Notes under the pieces: generated by a model
Seen by the model: only the letters and a program-made list of their open reading frames with translations
Told to the model about the DNA's origin: nothing
The model's database searches: none
Source of the DNA: Termitidicoccus mucosus
Lineage (GTDB): Bacteria; Verrucomicrobiota; Verrucomicrobiia; Opitutales; Opitutaceae
Length of the DNA stretch: 64,000 nucleotides
Direction of reading: 5' to 3'
Assembly: GCF_038725785.1 (NCBI RefSeq)
Contig: NZ_CP109796.1
Coordinates: forward strand, 868,001-932,000
Position numbers and translations under genes: made by a program
In this document: positions 51,058 to 60,800 of the stretch, piece by piece
How positions within the stretch are numbered: the first letter of the stretch is position 1
How the letters are laid out: each line of letters begins with the position of its first letter

Positions 51058-51088
51058 AGCCGGGACGCGAGATGCGCCCCGGCTTTTT
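51058..51088 (+). terminator. Terminator after the sugar-isomerase gene
   Basis: The stem AGCCGGG / CCCGGCT with a loop of about 13 bases is followed by TTTTT. It separates the isomerase from the TonB-domain lipoprotein gene. Confidence 0.8.
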
Positions 51089-51128
51089 CATGGACAGTCA
51101 AAACTGCGCGAACCAGTCTGCCTTTCGC

Positions 51129-51563
51129 ATGAAAACCCAAACCCCGCTTGTCCTCGCGAGCCTGTTGCTCGCCCTCATTTGCGCACTGGCAGGCTGCCAG
51201 ACGCCCGCATCCCCGGAAAAGAATCCGCCACCCGCCCAAAACGTCTCTGTTCCCGGTGAGATTTACTCTCTAGCAGAGACTGATGTTAAGCCCAAAGTAG
51301 TAGGACGCCGTCGTCCTCCAGTTTATCCATTTAAAATGAAACGGGCGCGTATTTCCGGCGAAGTGATACTTCAATTCATGGTAGATTCCACCGGAACCGT
51401 CCGCGATGTTGAGGTCGTGCGCTCCACACACCGAGATTTTGAAGCGCCGGCTATGGATGCGGTCGGGGAATGGCGTTTTACTCCCGCCCAAAAAGACGGC
51501 AAGCCCGCCAACTGCCGCCTGCAAGTCCCGATTACTTTCACGCTCAACCCCGATTACCGCTAA
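51129..51563 (+). CDS. Lipoprotein with TonB C-terminal domain
   Basis: 144 residues from ATG 51129. A lipobox LAGC fixes the acylated Cys at about residue 23. The remaining part is a single TonB-like C-terminal domain: KVVGRRRPPVYPFKMKRARISGEVILQFMVDSTGTVRDVEVVRSTHRDFEAPAMDAVGEWRFTPAQKDG. There is no Pro-rich periplasmic spacer, and the anchor is lipid rather than a transmembrane helix, so it cannot serve as an ordinary ExbBD-driven TonB. It is placed ahead of the ECF/FecR/TonB-receptor block. Confidence 0.8.
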   Translation: MKTQTPLVLASLLLALICALAGCQTPASPEKNPPPAQNVSVPGEIYSLAETDVKPKVVGRRRPPVYPFKMKRARISGEVILQFMVDSTGTVRDVEVVRSTHRDFEAPAMDAVGEWRFTPAQKDGKPANCRLQVPITFTLNPDYR

Positions 51564-51621
51564 ACACAGCCCCTCGCATCTTCCAATCATCCAACTCCAC
51601 TTGCGAAATGGATTGGACTTT

Positions 51622-51700
51622 GGAGGGCCGAGCTCCCGCGAGGCCGTCGCGGTCGGACGCGACGTTTTTCGGCGACGGCCTCGCGGGAGCTCGGTCCTCC
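51622..51700. repeat. Palindromic element, CGAGCTCCCGCGAGGCCGTCG family
   Basis: The arms CCGAGCTCCCGCGAGGCCG and the inverse CGGCCTCGCGGGAGCTCGG close a 79-base unit with a further GGAGG/CCTCC pair at the ends and a CGCGGTCGGACGCG hairpin within. Confidence 0.9.
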
Positions 51701-52057
51701 ATCGAAAGAATAGTTATCATCGGGAATTGGTATGACTCCAAGGGCATCGGAACATCGGCATCGGATTTCATGCGGTGCCGATGCATATTTAACAAATTTA
51801 AAAAGAATATGTTGCATGCCAATAAGGTTCTAAAAAAGAACCTTGATATCCATCTTGTTCCTCTACTGCGCATCGCTTTCATCGCTCCCCGCCCAGTTCT
51901 TTATTCCGCCCCTCTCTTCTCCATCTACTCCATAATTTCGCCAGAGAATCCCTTCAGGTTCCGCTGGCATTGGTCAAAATCGCCATGACACCCCTCGCGC
52001 CTCCACGTGCCGCCCTCCTCGATTGTTTATTATACCATTTCCAAACCTTTAAATCTA

Positions 52058-52142
52058 ACCACGGATTTCACGGATGAACACGGATAAAACCAACGGTTTC
52101 CCAATCTTTCTCTTATCCGTGATAATCCGTGTTATCCGTGGT
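52058..52142. repeat. Palindromic element, ACCACGGATTTCACGGATG family
   Basis: The arms ACCACGGATTTCACGGATGA with AACACGGATAA, against TTATCCGTGATAATCCGTG with TTATCCGTGGT. 85 bases. The arms are built from repeats of CACGGAT. Confidence 0.9.
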
Positions 52143-52171
52143 CAAATAAAAAAAACGAACCATTAAATTAA

Positions 52172-52260
52172 ACAGCAAAGAAGCAAAGCCGCGCAAAGTT
52201 CCGCAAGGAAAACCATTATTATTATTCGCGCATCTTCGCGTCCCTTCGCGCCTTTGCTGT
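52172..52260. repeat. Palindromic element, ACAGCAAAGAAGC family
   Basis: The arms ACAGCAAAGAAGCAAAGCCG and the near-inverse CGCGCCTTTGCTGT (preceded by CTTCGCGTCCCTTCG) close an 89-base imperfect palindrome. Confidence 0.8.
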
Positions 52261-52279
52261 GAAAAACCGAACCAATAAT

Positions 52280-52361
52280 TTGAACAGAAGGAAACGAAGG
52301 ACACAAAGAAAACAACAATCATAGAAGGCATTCTTCGTCCCCTTTGTTTCCTTCTGTTCAA
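52280..52361. repeat. Palindromic element, TGAACAGAAGGAAACGAAGG family, copy 2
   Basis: The arms TTGAACAGAAGGAAACGAAG and the inverse TTTGTTTCCTTCTGTTCAA. Its full length aligns in reverse complement to 16646-16726. Confidence 0.92.
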
Positions 52362-52387
52362 TAAAAAAACGAAGCCTTTTGTCCCCC

Positions 52388-52984
52388 ATGAGCTCCTCTT
52401 CCCGTGAATCCACATTCAGCGTGCCGCCCTGCGCGGACATGCCGGTGGAAAAATCACAATGGTTCAGGGACGAGGTGCACGCCCATGACGCAAAGCTCAA
52501 ATCCTACCTGCGCGGCTCGTTTCCCACGGTTGATGCCGAGGACGTCGCCCAGGAATCCTACCTGCGCATCTGGCTGGCAAGCGTGGCGCAGCCGATCAAG
52601 TCGGCCAAGGCGTTTTTGTTCACCGTGGCCAGGCACCTCGCGCTCGACACGCTCCGTCACCGGAAAAAATCCCCGATGATTGCCGTGCCGGATTTGGCCG
52701 CGTTGAACGTCATGGATGAATGCAGGGATGCCGCCGAGGCTGCCGCCACCAGCGATGAGATCGCGTTGCTGGCGGAGGCACTCGACTCGCTCTCTGCCCG
52801 CTGCCGTGAAATCATCATCCTTCGCAAATTCCAGCATCTTTCCCAACGCGAGGTCGCCGCGCGTCTTGGCATCGCCGAGGGCACCGTCGAGGAGCAGGTT
52901 TATCGCGGCATCCGACGCATGGAGGCGTTCTTCGTCCGGCGCGGCGTGATCAAGCCGTGGCCGGACAAACGCGACAACCGATGA
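52388..52984 (+). CDS. ECF sigma factor, FecI-like
   Basis: 198 residues from ATG 52388. Region 2 is seen as YLRGSFPTVDAEDVAQESYLRIW with AKAFLFTVARHLALDTLRHR. Region 4 is LSARCREIIILRKFQHLSQREVAARLGIAEGTVEEQVYRGIRRM. It lacks region 3, as ECF factors do. The stop overlaps the fecR-like start (ATGA). Like FecI systems, it would be released by a signal from the TonB receptor through FecR and drive transcription of the receptor. Confidence 0.93.
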   Translation: MSSSSRESTFSVPPCADMPVEKSQWFRDEVHAHDAKLKSYLRGSFPTVDAEDVAQESYLRIWLASVAQPIKSAKAFLFTVARHLALDTLRHRKKSPMIAVPDLAALNVMDECRDAAEAAATSDEIALLAEALDSLSARCREIIILRKFQHLSQREVAARLGIAEGTVEEQVYRGIRRMEAFFVRRGVIKPWPDKRDNR

Positions 52985-54093
52985 GCAATCGCGCCGACAC
53001 CGAGGCCGTTTCCGCCGCCGCCGCCCGCTGGGTGGCCCGGCGCGACGCCGGGTTGTCCCCGTCGGAGACGGCGGAGCTTGGGCAATGGCTGGACGCGGAC
53101 GCGCGTCACAAGGCCGCGTTTGAGCACTACGCGCGCGCCTGGTCGACCTTTGACCGGCCAGGACGCGCGGGCGCGCGGGATGCGATGATGCGCGAGCTTC
53201 AAACCCGCGCGAAACACCGACGCGCGCGTCGCGTGCGCGCCGTGGCTGCGGTTGCATGCGCCGTCGTGATCTTTGCGTTTGCCGCCTTGCGTCCATCAGG
53301 CTCGCCGCCGCCATCGGGCGTGGTGGTGATGCAGCCTGAATGCCGGATGCTTGAGGATGGCTCGACGGTGGAGCTCAAGCCGGGTGCCGTCATTGACGTG
53401 CGCTATGACGAGGTGGCGCGCCGCGTGGTGCTGGCGAGTGGCGAAGCGCATTTTCAGGTTGCGAAAGGGCAGCCGCGTCCGTTCGTGGTCGAGGCGGGCG
53501 GCATGGAGGTGCGCGCGGTCGGCACGGCGTTTGCCGTGCAACTCGGCGCGGCGCAAGTGGAGGTCTTGGTGACCGAGGGCCGCGTCGCAGTGGAGAAACC
53601 GCCGGCGGCGCCCGCGACGACGGACGCGCCCGCGCTGATGTTGGCGGATACAGCCGGCGCGGCTGTCGCGCCGTCCCCGGCTGCAACCATCGCGCCGCCG
53701 CCGGCCATTCCCGCTCTCTCCGTGATGATGCTCGGCGCGCACGAACGTGTCGTCGTGGGAACCGCGCCCGAGGCGTCCGCGCCCGTTGTGACGCCGGTCA
53801 CGTCCGCGGAGCTCAACGAGCGCCTGGCCTGGCGCATCCCGCGACTGGAATTTTCGGCGACGCCGTTGGCGGAGGCCGTCGCGCTGATCAATCGCTCCTC
53901 GCATTTGCCGGACGGGAGTGCAGGCGTGCGTTTGGTGCTGGATCCGGCGTCGCCGGGTCTGGCGGCGGAGCCGGTGAGCGGGTTCTTCCGCGCCGACAAT
54001 ATCGAGGCGTTTGTGCGTGTCCTTGGCCTGAGCATGGGCATCGAGGCCGAGCATCGGGACGCCGAGATTATCCTGCGCAGGACGCGGCGGTAG
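52981..54093 (+). CDS. FecR-family anti-sigma / signal transducer
   Basis: 370 residues from ATG 52981. The N-terminal DUF4880-like cytoplasmic segment is RWVARRDAGLSPSETAELGQWLDADARHKAAFEHY. A membrane helix follows near 85-101 (AVAAVACAVVIFAFAAL), then the FecR beta domain (GSTVELKPGAVIDVRYDE, RVVLASGEAHFQVAKG, GTAFAVQLGAAQVEVLVTEGRVAVE). After a Pro/Ala linker comes a C-terminal secretin-like domain (FSATPLAEAVALINRSS). It carries the receptor signal to the ECF sigma. Confidence 0.92.
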   Translation: MSNRADTEAVSAAAARWVARRDAGLSPSETAELGQWLDADARHKAAFEHYARAWSTFDRPGRAGARDAMMRELQTRAKHRRARRVRAVAAVACAVVIFAFAALRPSGSPPPSGVVVMQPECRMLEDGSTVELKPGAVIDVRYDEVARRVVLASGEAHFQVAKGQPRPFVVEAGGMEVRAVGTAFAVQLGAAQVEVLVTEGRVAVEKPPAAPATTDAPALMLADTAGAAVAPSPAATIAPPPAIPALSVMMLGAHERVVVGTAPEASAPVVTPVTSAELNERLAWRIPRLEFSATPLAEAVALINRSSHLPDGSAGVRLVLDPASPGLAAEPVSGFFRADNIEAFVRVLGLSMGIEAEHRDAEIILRRTRR

Positions 54094-54180
54094 CCTCGTG
54101 TCTTGCGAGGTGCAAGGCATTGGCGGAGAAAAATCAATTTTCTCGTGCCGGATTTTTTCCGCCGGGGCGTCTGCATCAGT

Positions 54181-57100
54181 ATGACCACCCCCCAGTCGCC
54201 CCTTGTCAGGGGCTTTGCTTTTTTATTCACATTTTTTGCCTGCTCCTGCCTTTTGGCTGGCACAGGCGCGACGACCAAGCACGTCTTCGACCTGCCGGCC
54301 GACTCGGTGGAAAGCGCCGTCAAAAAACTCTCCCGCCTGTCCGGCGTGGATGTCCTTGTCCCGACCAAGATCGTCCAAGGCGTGCGCACCAAGCCCGTCA
54401 AGGGCGAATACACTGCGCGCGAGGCGCTGGAAATCATGCTTGCGGACACGGACCTCATCGTCGAGCAGGACGCGAAGACTGACGCGCTGACCGTGCGCCC
54501 AAAAAAAAGCGCGCAAGCCACCGCCGGCGGCATCGAGGGCGCGGTCTATAATTCCACCAACAGCCTGCCCGTTGCCAGGGCGAGGGTGGCCATCAAGGGC
54601 ACGTGGCAGGAAACGCTCACCGACGACGACGGGCGTTTTCTGTTCGCGGATATTCCCGCCGGCGAGACCACATTGGTGGTCTCTTATCTGGGCTTTGACC
54701 CGCGCACCGCCGTGGTGACCGTGGAGGCGGGAAAAACCGCCACCTGCGATTTCTCGCTCCTCCGCGAGGGCGCGGTGAAAACCGCCGCCGCGAAGGATGA
54801 CGACACGATCATATTGGAAAAATTCACCGTCGTCGCCGACTCGGCCATGAGCGCGCAGGCCATCGCCATGAACGAACAGCGCCACGCCGCCAGCATCTCC
54901 AATGTCCTCGCCCTCGAGGAACTGCCCGGACAGGGCTTCGAGAATATCGGCGACTACGTCCGCTTCTTGCCCGGTGTGTCCATCATCGACGATGGCGAGA
55001 GCGCCAGCCAGCTCTCGCTCGGCGGTTTCCCGGCCAACATGTCGAACATCCAGCTCGACGGCGGCAACGTGGCCAGCACCGGCATCGACGACGTGGCGCG
55101 CGCCGGCGGGCGCGAGCTTTCCCTCCAAGACGTGCCCATGCTGAACATCGAGCGTGTGGAAATCACCAAGGTACCCACGCCCGACAGGCCCGCCTCCGGC
55201 CTCGGCGGCTCCATGAACCTCGTCTCCAAGGGCCTGCTCGGCATCAAAAAGCCCCGCCTCGACTACACGCTCACCATGAACCTCGCCACCAACGACGACC
55301 TCTCCTTCTCCGGCGAGAGTCCGCAGGCGGCGATTCCCCAGCTTCGCGTCGCGCGCAAGCAGCCCTCCTTCAGTCTCAGTGCGGTCGTCCCCGTCAGCAA
55401 GCGCCTCGCCTTCAGCGCGGGCTTCTCCAAGTCTTGGAAACAACTCCCCAATGGCGTGCTGACGGAAACCGCAGACTGGAACCTCTGGGAAGGCGTTCGT
55501 TTCACCAGGGCCGCTGAATGGGACGGGAATGGCTGGTATAAGGAAGAGACCGATGCACAGAGAGCGGCCGTCCACCACGGCGATTATCCCATCACCCTGA
55601 ACACTGCCACTTGGCAGCGTACCGCGAAAATCACCAGCACGGAAAACGTGTCGGCCGGCATGGAGGTGCGCCTGTCCCGGCGCGACACGCTCGCTCTCAC
55701 CTTCCAGCATCGCGAGGTCTCCGAGGAGTATACGACTAATCGGATCGATATAAGCTACGGATCAGCCAATAACTTAGACCCGGTTTATAATTCCAATATC
55801 CCTGCCGGGGCCGATCCCGCCACGACCACCGGCAATCGCCCGACCTACAACAACGCTGGAACACTCTACAGCCAGAATGGCGCCACCGGAACCTTTCAGG
55901 AAGGCCAGAACGCCCCGTTCAACTACAACCTCGAAACCGCCACCGACCAGTTAACCCTCCGCTACAAGCACCGCGGCCCCCTGTGGAACCTCGACGGCCA
56001 GGCCTCCTTGTCCCGCGCCACCCGCCTACGCTCCAACCGCGGTCGCGGTTATGCCTCCGGCTACGGCACCGGCAGCAACGCCGACGGCGTCGGTCGCTTC
56101 CACATGGTCGGCACCGGCATCAACACCACCGACAGCATCCTGCCTACCGTCACCGTTGCCACCAAGAGCGACGGCACTCCCGTCGATCCCTACGACGGCG
56201 ACGACTACTTCCTCAACCTCGTCCGCATGGAGGAATACGGACGCTACATCACCGATACCTACCAGGGCCGCTTCGACGCGGAGCGCGTTTTCAGCCGCTT
56301 CTTCTCCCTTCGCACCGGCGCCGCCTTCTCCCGCGAGGAGCGCGACAACCAGCGCGAGCTCCCCACTTGGCGTATGAAAACCAGAAGCAATGGCCATCCG
56401 ATGGCGAGTGTCTTTACCGACGACCCGCGTTATGTCTATCACTACGACCTCATCGATGACTCGATTGATTCGCCCATCGGCGGCGTGCCCGTCCGCTGGC
56501 TCAGTCCGGTGAAAGTGTGGACGCTGACCCAGGAGCACCCCGAGTATTTCACCCCCTACTCCAACAACGCTTACGAAAATTACAGCAACCGCGCCAACAA
56601 CTCGAAGCTAATGCGGGAGGATATCGCTGCCGGCTACCTTCGCGCCGACCTGCGGCTCTTCGGCAACCGCCTCCACGCCGTGCTCGGCGCGCGCTACGAA
56701 CGCACCGCGACCGACGGCTGGGTCGGCCGCACCGACAACAACGCCAAATGGATGCGCGACGAAAACGGCAACCGCATCAGGGACGAGATCAACGGCGGCT
56801 ACCTGCAATACCCCGAGGGCGATGAGCTCTACCGGCGCCAGTATCAAGTCCGCGCCCTCCATCTGGGCAAGAGCTACGACGGCATCTATCCCAGCGTGAA
56901 CCTCAATTACGCCCTCCACCCCAACCTCATCGCCCGCGCCGCCTACGCCCGCACCATCGGACGCCCCAACGTGAACGACATCGTCTCCGGCGTCACCATC
57001 CCCGAGCTTGATGACGATCGCACGACTGCCTACCGCATTTCGGTCTGCAATCCGGGCTTGGAGCCGTGGACCGCCGACAGCTTCCACCTCTCGTTCGATT

Positions 57101-57819
57101 CCTATCTCTTCAAGGGCGGTTTCGGCTCCATTGGCGTTTACCGCAAATATGTCTCCAACTTTTTTGCCACCAGAGTGTTTGATTTGGTTGATGGCATGGA
57201 GGCGGAACTCCTCGAGCTGGGCATTACCCAGTCCGACATCGAAGCCCTGATGGATGCGGGAAGGGACCCGGAGACGGGTATGGGCAGGGTTGAGCTTAGC
57301 CGCAAGGAAAACGCTGGTGACGCCAACCTCACCGGCTTCGAGTTCAGCTACCGGCAGGATCTGCTCTTCCTGCCCCGGTGGCTGCAAAAAACGCAGGTTT
57401 GGTTGAACTACACCCACCTGAAGGTCGCCGGGCCGAACGCGGAGGAGTTCATGGGCTTCGCCCCCGACGCCTTCTCCGCCGGCGTCAATTACTTCGGCCC
57501 CCGCTTCTCGTTGCGCATTTCCTGCGCCTACCAAGCCGAGACCAAGGTGCGGCGCCCCGTGCGCACCACCACCAGCGCGGAGACCGCCAGCCTTATGCCG
57601 CCGGACACCTTTGATTATCAGGCTCCGCACACCCGCTGGAGCGTGACCGCCGAATACAGCCTCTCGCGGGCCTTCACCCTTTTCGCCAATTGCAGCGACG
57701 TGTTCGCGGATGACATCATCACCTACCGCCGCGCCTCCGATACCCCGCGATATGCCTGGAACTACCAGCGCCGCGTCGCCGCCTCCTACGTCTCCATCGG
57801 CGTGAAGGGAACTTTTTAA
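54181..57819 (+). CDS. TonB-dependent receptor with STN signalling domain
   Basis: 1212 residues from ATG 54181. Signal peptide to about residue 25, then the STN domain used for FecR signalling (FDLPADSVESAVKKLSRLSGVDVLVPTKIV, then GEYTAREALEIMLADTDLI). A carboxypeptidase-regulatory beta domain follows (GAVYNSTNSLPVARARVAIKGTWQETLTDDDGRFLFADIPAGE). The plug comes next (FENIGDYVRFLPGVSI, QLDGGNVASTGIDD, VEITKVPTPDRPASGLGGSMNLVSK), and finally a long 22-strand-type barrel ending KGTF. Terminal Phe is standard. It imports a substrate too large for porins, probably a glycan or siderophore. Confidence 0.93.
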   Translation: MTTPQSPLVRGFAFLFTFFACSCLLAGTGATTKHVFDLPADSVESAVKKLSRLSGVDVLVPTKIVQGVRTKPVKGEYTAREALEIMLADTDLIVEQDAKTDALTVRPKKSAQATAGGIEGAVYNSTNSLPVARARVAIKGTWQETLTDDDGRFLFADIPAGETTLVVSYLGFDPRTAVVTVEAGKTATCDFSLLREGAVKTAAAKDDDTIILEKFTVVADSAMSAQAIAMNEQRHAASISNVLALEELPGQGFENIGDYVRFLPGVSIIDDGESASQLSLGGFPANMSNIQLDGGNVASTGIDDVARAGGRELSLQDVPMLNIERVEITKVPTPDRPASGLGGSMNLVSKGLLGIKKPRLDYTLTMNLATNDDLSFSGESPQAAIPQLRVARKQPSFSLSAVVPVSKRLAFSAGFSKSWKQLPNGVLTETADWNLWEGVRFTRAAEWDGNGWYKEETDAQRAAVHHGDYPITLNTATWQRTAKITSTENVSAGMEVRLSRRDTLALTFQHREVSEEYTTNRIDISYGSANNLDPVYNSNIPAGADPATTTGNRPTYNNAGTLYSQNGATGTFQEGQNAPFNYNLETATDQLTLRYKHRGPLWNLDGQASLSRATRLRSNRGRGYASGYGTGSNADGVGRFHMVGTGINTTDSILPTVTVATKSDGTPVDPYDGDDYFLNLVRMEEYGRYITDTYQGRFDAERVFSRFFSLRTGAAFSREERDNQRELPTWRMKTRSNGHPMASVFTDDPRYVYHYDLIDDSIDSPIGGVPVRWLSPVKVWTLTQEHPEYFTPYSNNAYENYSNRANNSKLMREDIAAGYLRADLRLFGNRLHAVLGARYERTATDGWVGRTDNNAKWMRDENGNRIRDEINGGYLQYPEGDELYRRQYQVRALHLGKSYDGIYPSVNLNYALHPNLIARAAYARTIGRPNVNDIVSGVTIPELDDDRTTAYRISVCNPGLEPWTADSFHLSFDSYLFKGGFGSIGVYRKYVSNFFATRVFDLVDGMEAELLELGITQSDIEALMDAGRDPETGMGRVELSRKENAGDANLTGFEFSYRQDLLFLPRWLQKTQVWLNYTHLKVAGPNAEEFMGFAPDAFSAGVNYFGPRFSLRISCAYQAETKVRRPVRTTTSAETASLMPPDTFDYQAPHTRWSVTAEYSLSRAFTLFANCSDVFADDIITYRRASDTPRYAWNYQRRVAASYVSIGVKGTF

Positions 57820-57855
57820 TCCGTTTTGACCGCCAGGCAGAAAGTATTTCCTTTC

Positions 57856-60800
57856 ATGAAACACACAGATTCCTCCCCTCTTCTCCGCGCGTTCGTGCTC
57901 CTGTTGGCAGTCGCGGCGTTTCTCCCCGCGCTCCCGGCGCAAACGCAGTTGCCCGTCAATGGCACCTACGACTTCTACTCGGACACCCTCTACGACGGTG
58001 CCGTCGGTTCCCTCACGCAACAAGTCTCCGCTGAGACCGTCTGGCGCATTGCCGACGGCGTCACCGTGACCGTCGCCAATAACACCGTCACCGGCAATGT
58101 CGGCGGCGGCATCTTTGGCCAGGGCGTGGTCAATACCATCCGGATCGAGCCGCTCGGCACGACGGGGCGCGTCGTGTTCGACGGCAACTCCGTCGAGGCC
58201 GAAGGCTCCGTCTTCAACCTCGGCATGGCCGGCGCCAACCTCATACTCAACAACGTCTCCTTCCTCAACAACACCGCCCAGCGCGTGAACGTCGGCGCCG
58301 GCCAGGGAGGCGGCGCCATCCGCGCCGCCTCCGCTTCCGTGATGACCCTGTCCAACGTCCTCTTCCAGCGCAACAGCGGCCGTTATGGCGGTGCCATCTA
58401 CGGCGCCGGCAACATCACCGTCACCAGCGGTACCTTCATTGGCAACTTTGCCCACGGCTGGAACGTCGTCGGCACCTCCCTCATGGGCAATGCCAACGCC
58501 GGCTACGGCGGTGCCATCGCCACCAACATAGGCTCCATGAAAATCGGCATCTTCCGCGACTCCCTGTTCAACGACAACTGGGCTCGCCGCGCTGGTGGCG
58601 TCGTCAGCACCCGCACCCGCTACTCTCTCGAATTCTACGACATCGTTGACATGTCCAACAACTTCGCCGGCTACGGCGGCGCCATCGCCGACCACTCCAA
58701 CACCGTTGAGACCACCGAGGGTATCCTCTTCAAATACACCGGCACCGCCCCCATCACCAACTTCGTCTATTCCGGCAACAGGGCCAAGGGCGTCGACCTG
58801 GACCTCGCCGACGTCTCCCACGCCGATGCCACCGGCTCCGGCACCTTCACCCCCGTCGCCAAAGGCGGCGGCTTCTACATCTCCATGCCCAACCCGGCCA
58901 CCGCCGGCTCCGGCGCCAAAACCCGCCTCCACTTTGAAATTGCCGACGGCGTCACCGTCCAAATCGGCCAGCCCGGCAACCCCCTTGCCTGGGACTCCAT
59001 CGCCACCCTCGACGCCAGCGGCACCGCCGCCCTCCTCGAACTCACCGGGACCGGTGCTGCCGGCGCGGGCCGCCTCATCCTCCACGCCGACAACTCCTAT
59101 TTCCAAGGCACCGTCAACGTCGGCACGGGCGCCCTCCTTCTCGGCAACCAAAACGCCTCGCTCGGCGGTGTGATCACAGTGGCGTCGGGCGCAACGTTTG
59201 GCGGCTCCGGCACGCTCGTCACGCACAAACAAAACGACACCGTCTTCGCGGGACGCACCAGCCTCACGCTCGCCAACGGCGCGAGCCTCACCCTCGGCAC
59301 CGACACCGCCGTCGACGCCGAGACGCTTTACGTCCTCGGCAACGTCACCACTGGCACCGGCGTCACTTTCAACCACGACCTTTTCGCCAGCGGCTCCGCC
59401 AGCAAGCTCGCCGTCACTGGCACTCTCGCCCTTTCCGGCTCCGCCACCATCAACCTCGGTCTGCTGGCCACCGGCACCTTCACCCTCATGGAATGGTCGG
59501 GCACGGCCACCTCCACCTCCGGCACCATCTCCAATCCCATTTCCCTCGGCAACTTCTCCCTCACCGTCGCCGGCGTGGCCAACAGCCCCCGCAGCGACGC
59601 CGCGCTTTCCCTCGCCGGCAACTCCCTCGTCGCCACCCTCACCACCATCAACAACCTCGCCATGAAATGGACCGGCGCCGAGGGCGCCCAGTGGTCGACC
59701 CTTGCCGGCGCGCAAAACAACTGGATCGACGACGCCGGCTCCGGCGTGAGCAGCTTCTTTTACGCCGACCGCGTGGTCTTCGACGGCGTGGCCGACGCCG
59801 CCAACCCCGCCAACCGCGTCATCACCATCGGCGCGGGCGGAGTCACCGTTTCGGGCATGGAGGTCACGGGGATGGAGCGCTACGAGTTTCGCGGCGCGGG
59901 CGGCATTGAGGCCGACGCCGGTGCCGTCGCCGGCAACCCCGCCTTCACTCCCACGGGCAGACTCGTCAAGTCCGGCGTCGGCGAACTCGTCTTCGCCAAC
60001 ACCGCCGCCAACCTCTTCCACGGCGGCATCGAAATCTCCGGCGGCATGGTCACCTTTAACCGCGCCGCGCAACTCGGGTCTGGCACGACCGGCATCGTGT
60101 TTTCCGACTCGGGCACGCTGCGCGCAATTTCCACTGTCACCGGCACGCTGACGGAACGTCTGACCGTCGCCGCCGGCAAAACCGCCGAGTTGAAGGTGGA
60201 CGGGGGCGGTGCGCTCACCTACGGCGGCACGCTCGCCGCCGGCGGTGCGGGTGCGACGCTGCGCAAGACCGGCGCTGGCGCCGCGTTGCTCACCGGCAAC
60301 AACTCGGCCAGCACCCTCGCGTTCGCAGTGGACGAGGGTTCGGTGACGCTGGCGGCAAACGCCGTGCTTGGCGGGACCATCACCATAAACTCCGGCGCCA
60401 CCCTCGCCGGCGTGGGCGCGGCAGGCGCAGGCGGCTCCGTCAGGGTCGTCTCCGGCGGCATCTTGGCGGCCGGCCTGAACACCGCGCAATCCGGGACGCT
60501 CACCGTCCACAATCTTGCGCTGACCGGCGGCGCGGTGTTGCGGATGGACTTGTTCAAGACTGCCGACACCGGTGGCTGGCGGAAAAGCGACCGCATTCTC
60601 GACACCGGCGTCTCCGCCATCAGCGGTGCCAACATCATCGACCTCACTTCCTTTGCCACCGGCACCTTCAACCTTGGCAACCTCACGGACCTCGCCGCCG
60701 ACGGCCGTGTGACGCTCAGCGACATGGTACTGCCCGCCGGTGGACGCATCTCGGCCTCGCTATCCGACAACGGCGGCGTGCTGCAACTGGTCATGACCTC

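Larger units (their letters stand above)
51564..52387. other. Intergenic region with four palindromic elements
   Basis: 824 bases upstream of the sigma-factor gene with no credible gene. It contains elements at 51622-51700, 52058-52142, 52172-52260 and 52280-52361. The last three are only 12 to 30 bases apart. The region between 51720 and 52040 shows no clear feature. Confidence 0.8.

Noticed and set aside
56608-60510. 1300-codon open frame on the minus strand opposite the TonB receptor and the autotransporter
   Set aside because: It is a shadow of GC-rich codon bias: the opposite strand encodes two clear proteins across the whole range, and the antisense translation is low-complexity Gly/Ala/Val/Glu with no motifs.
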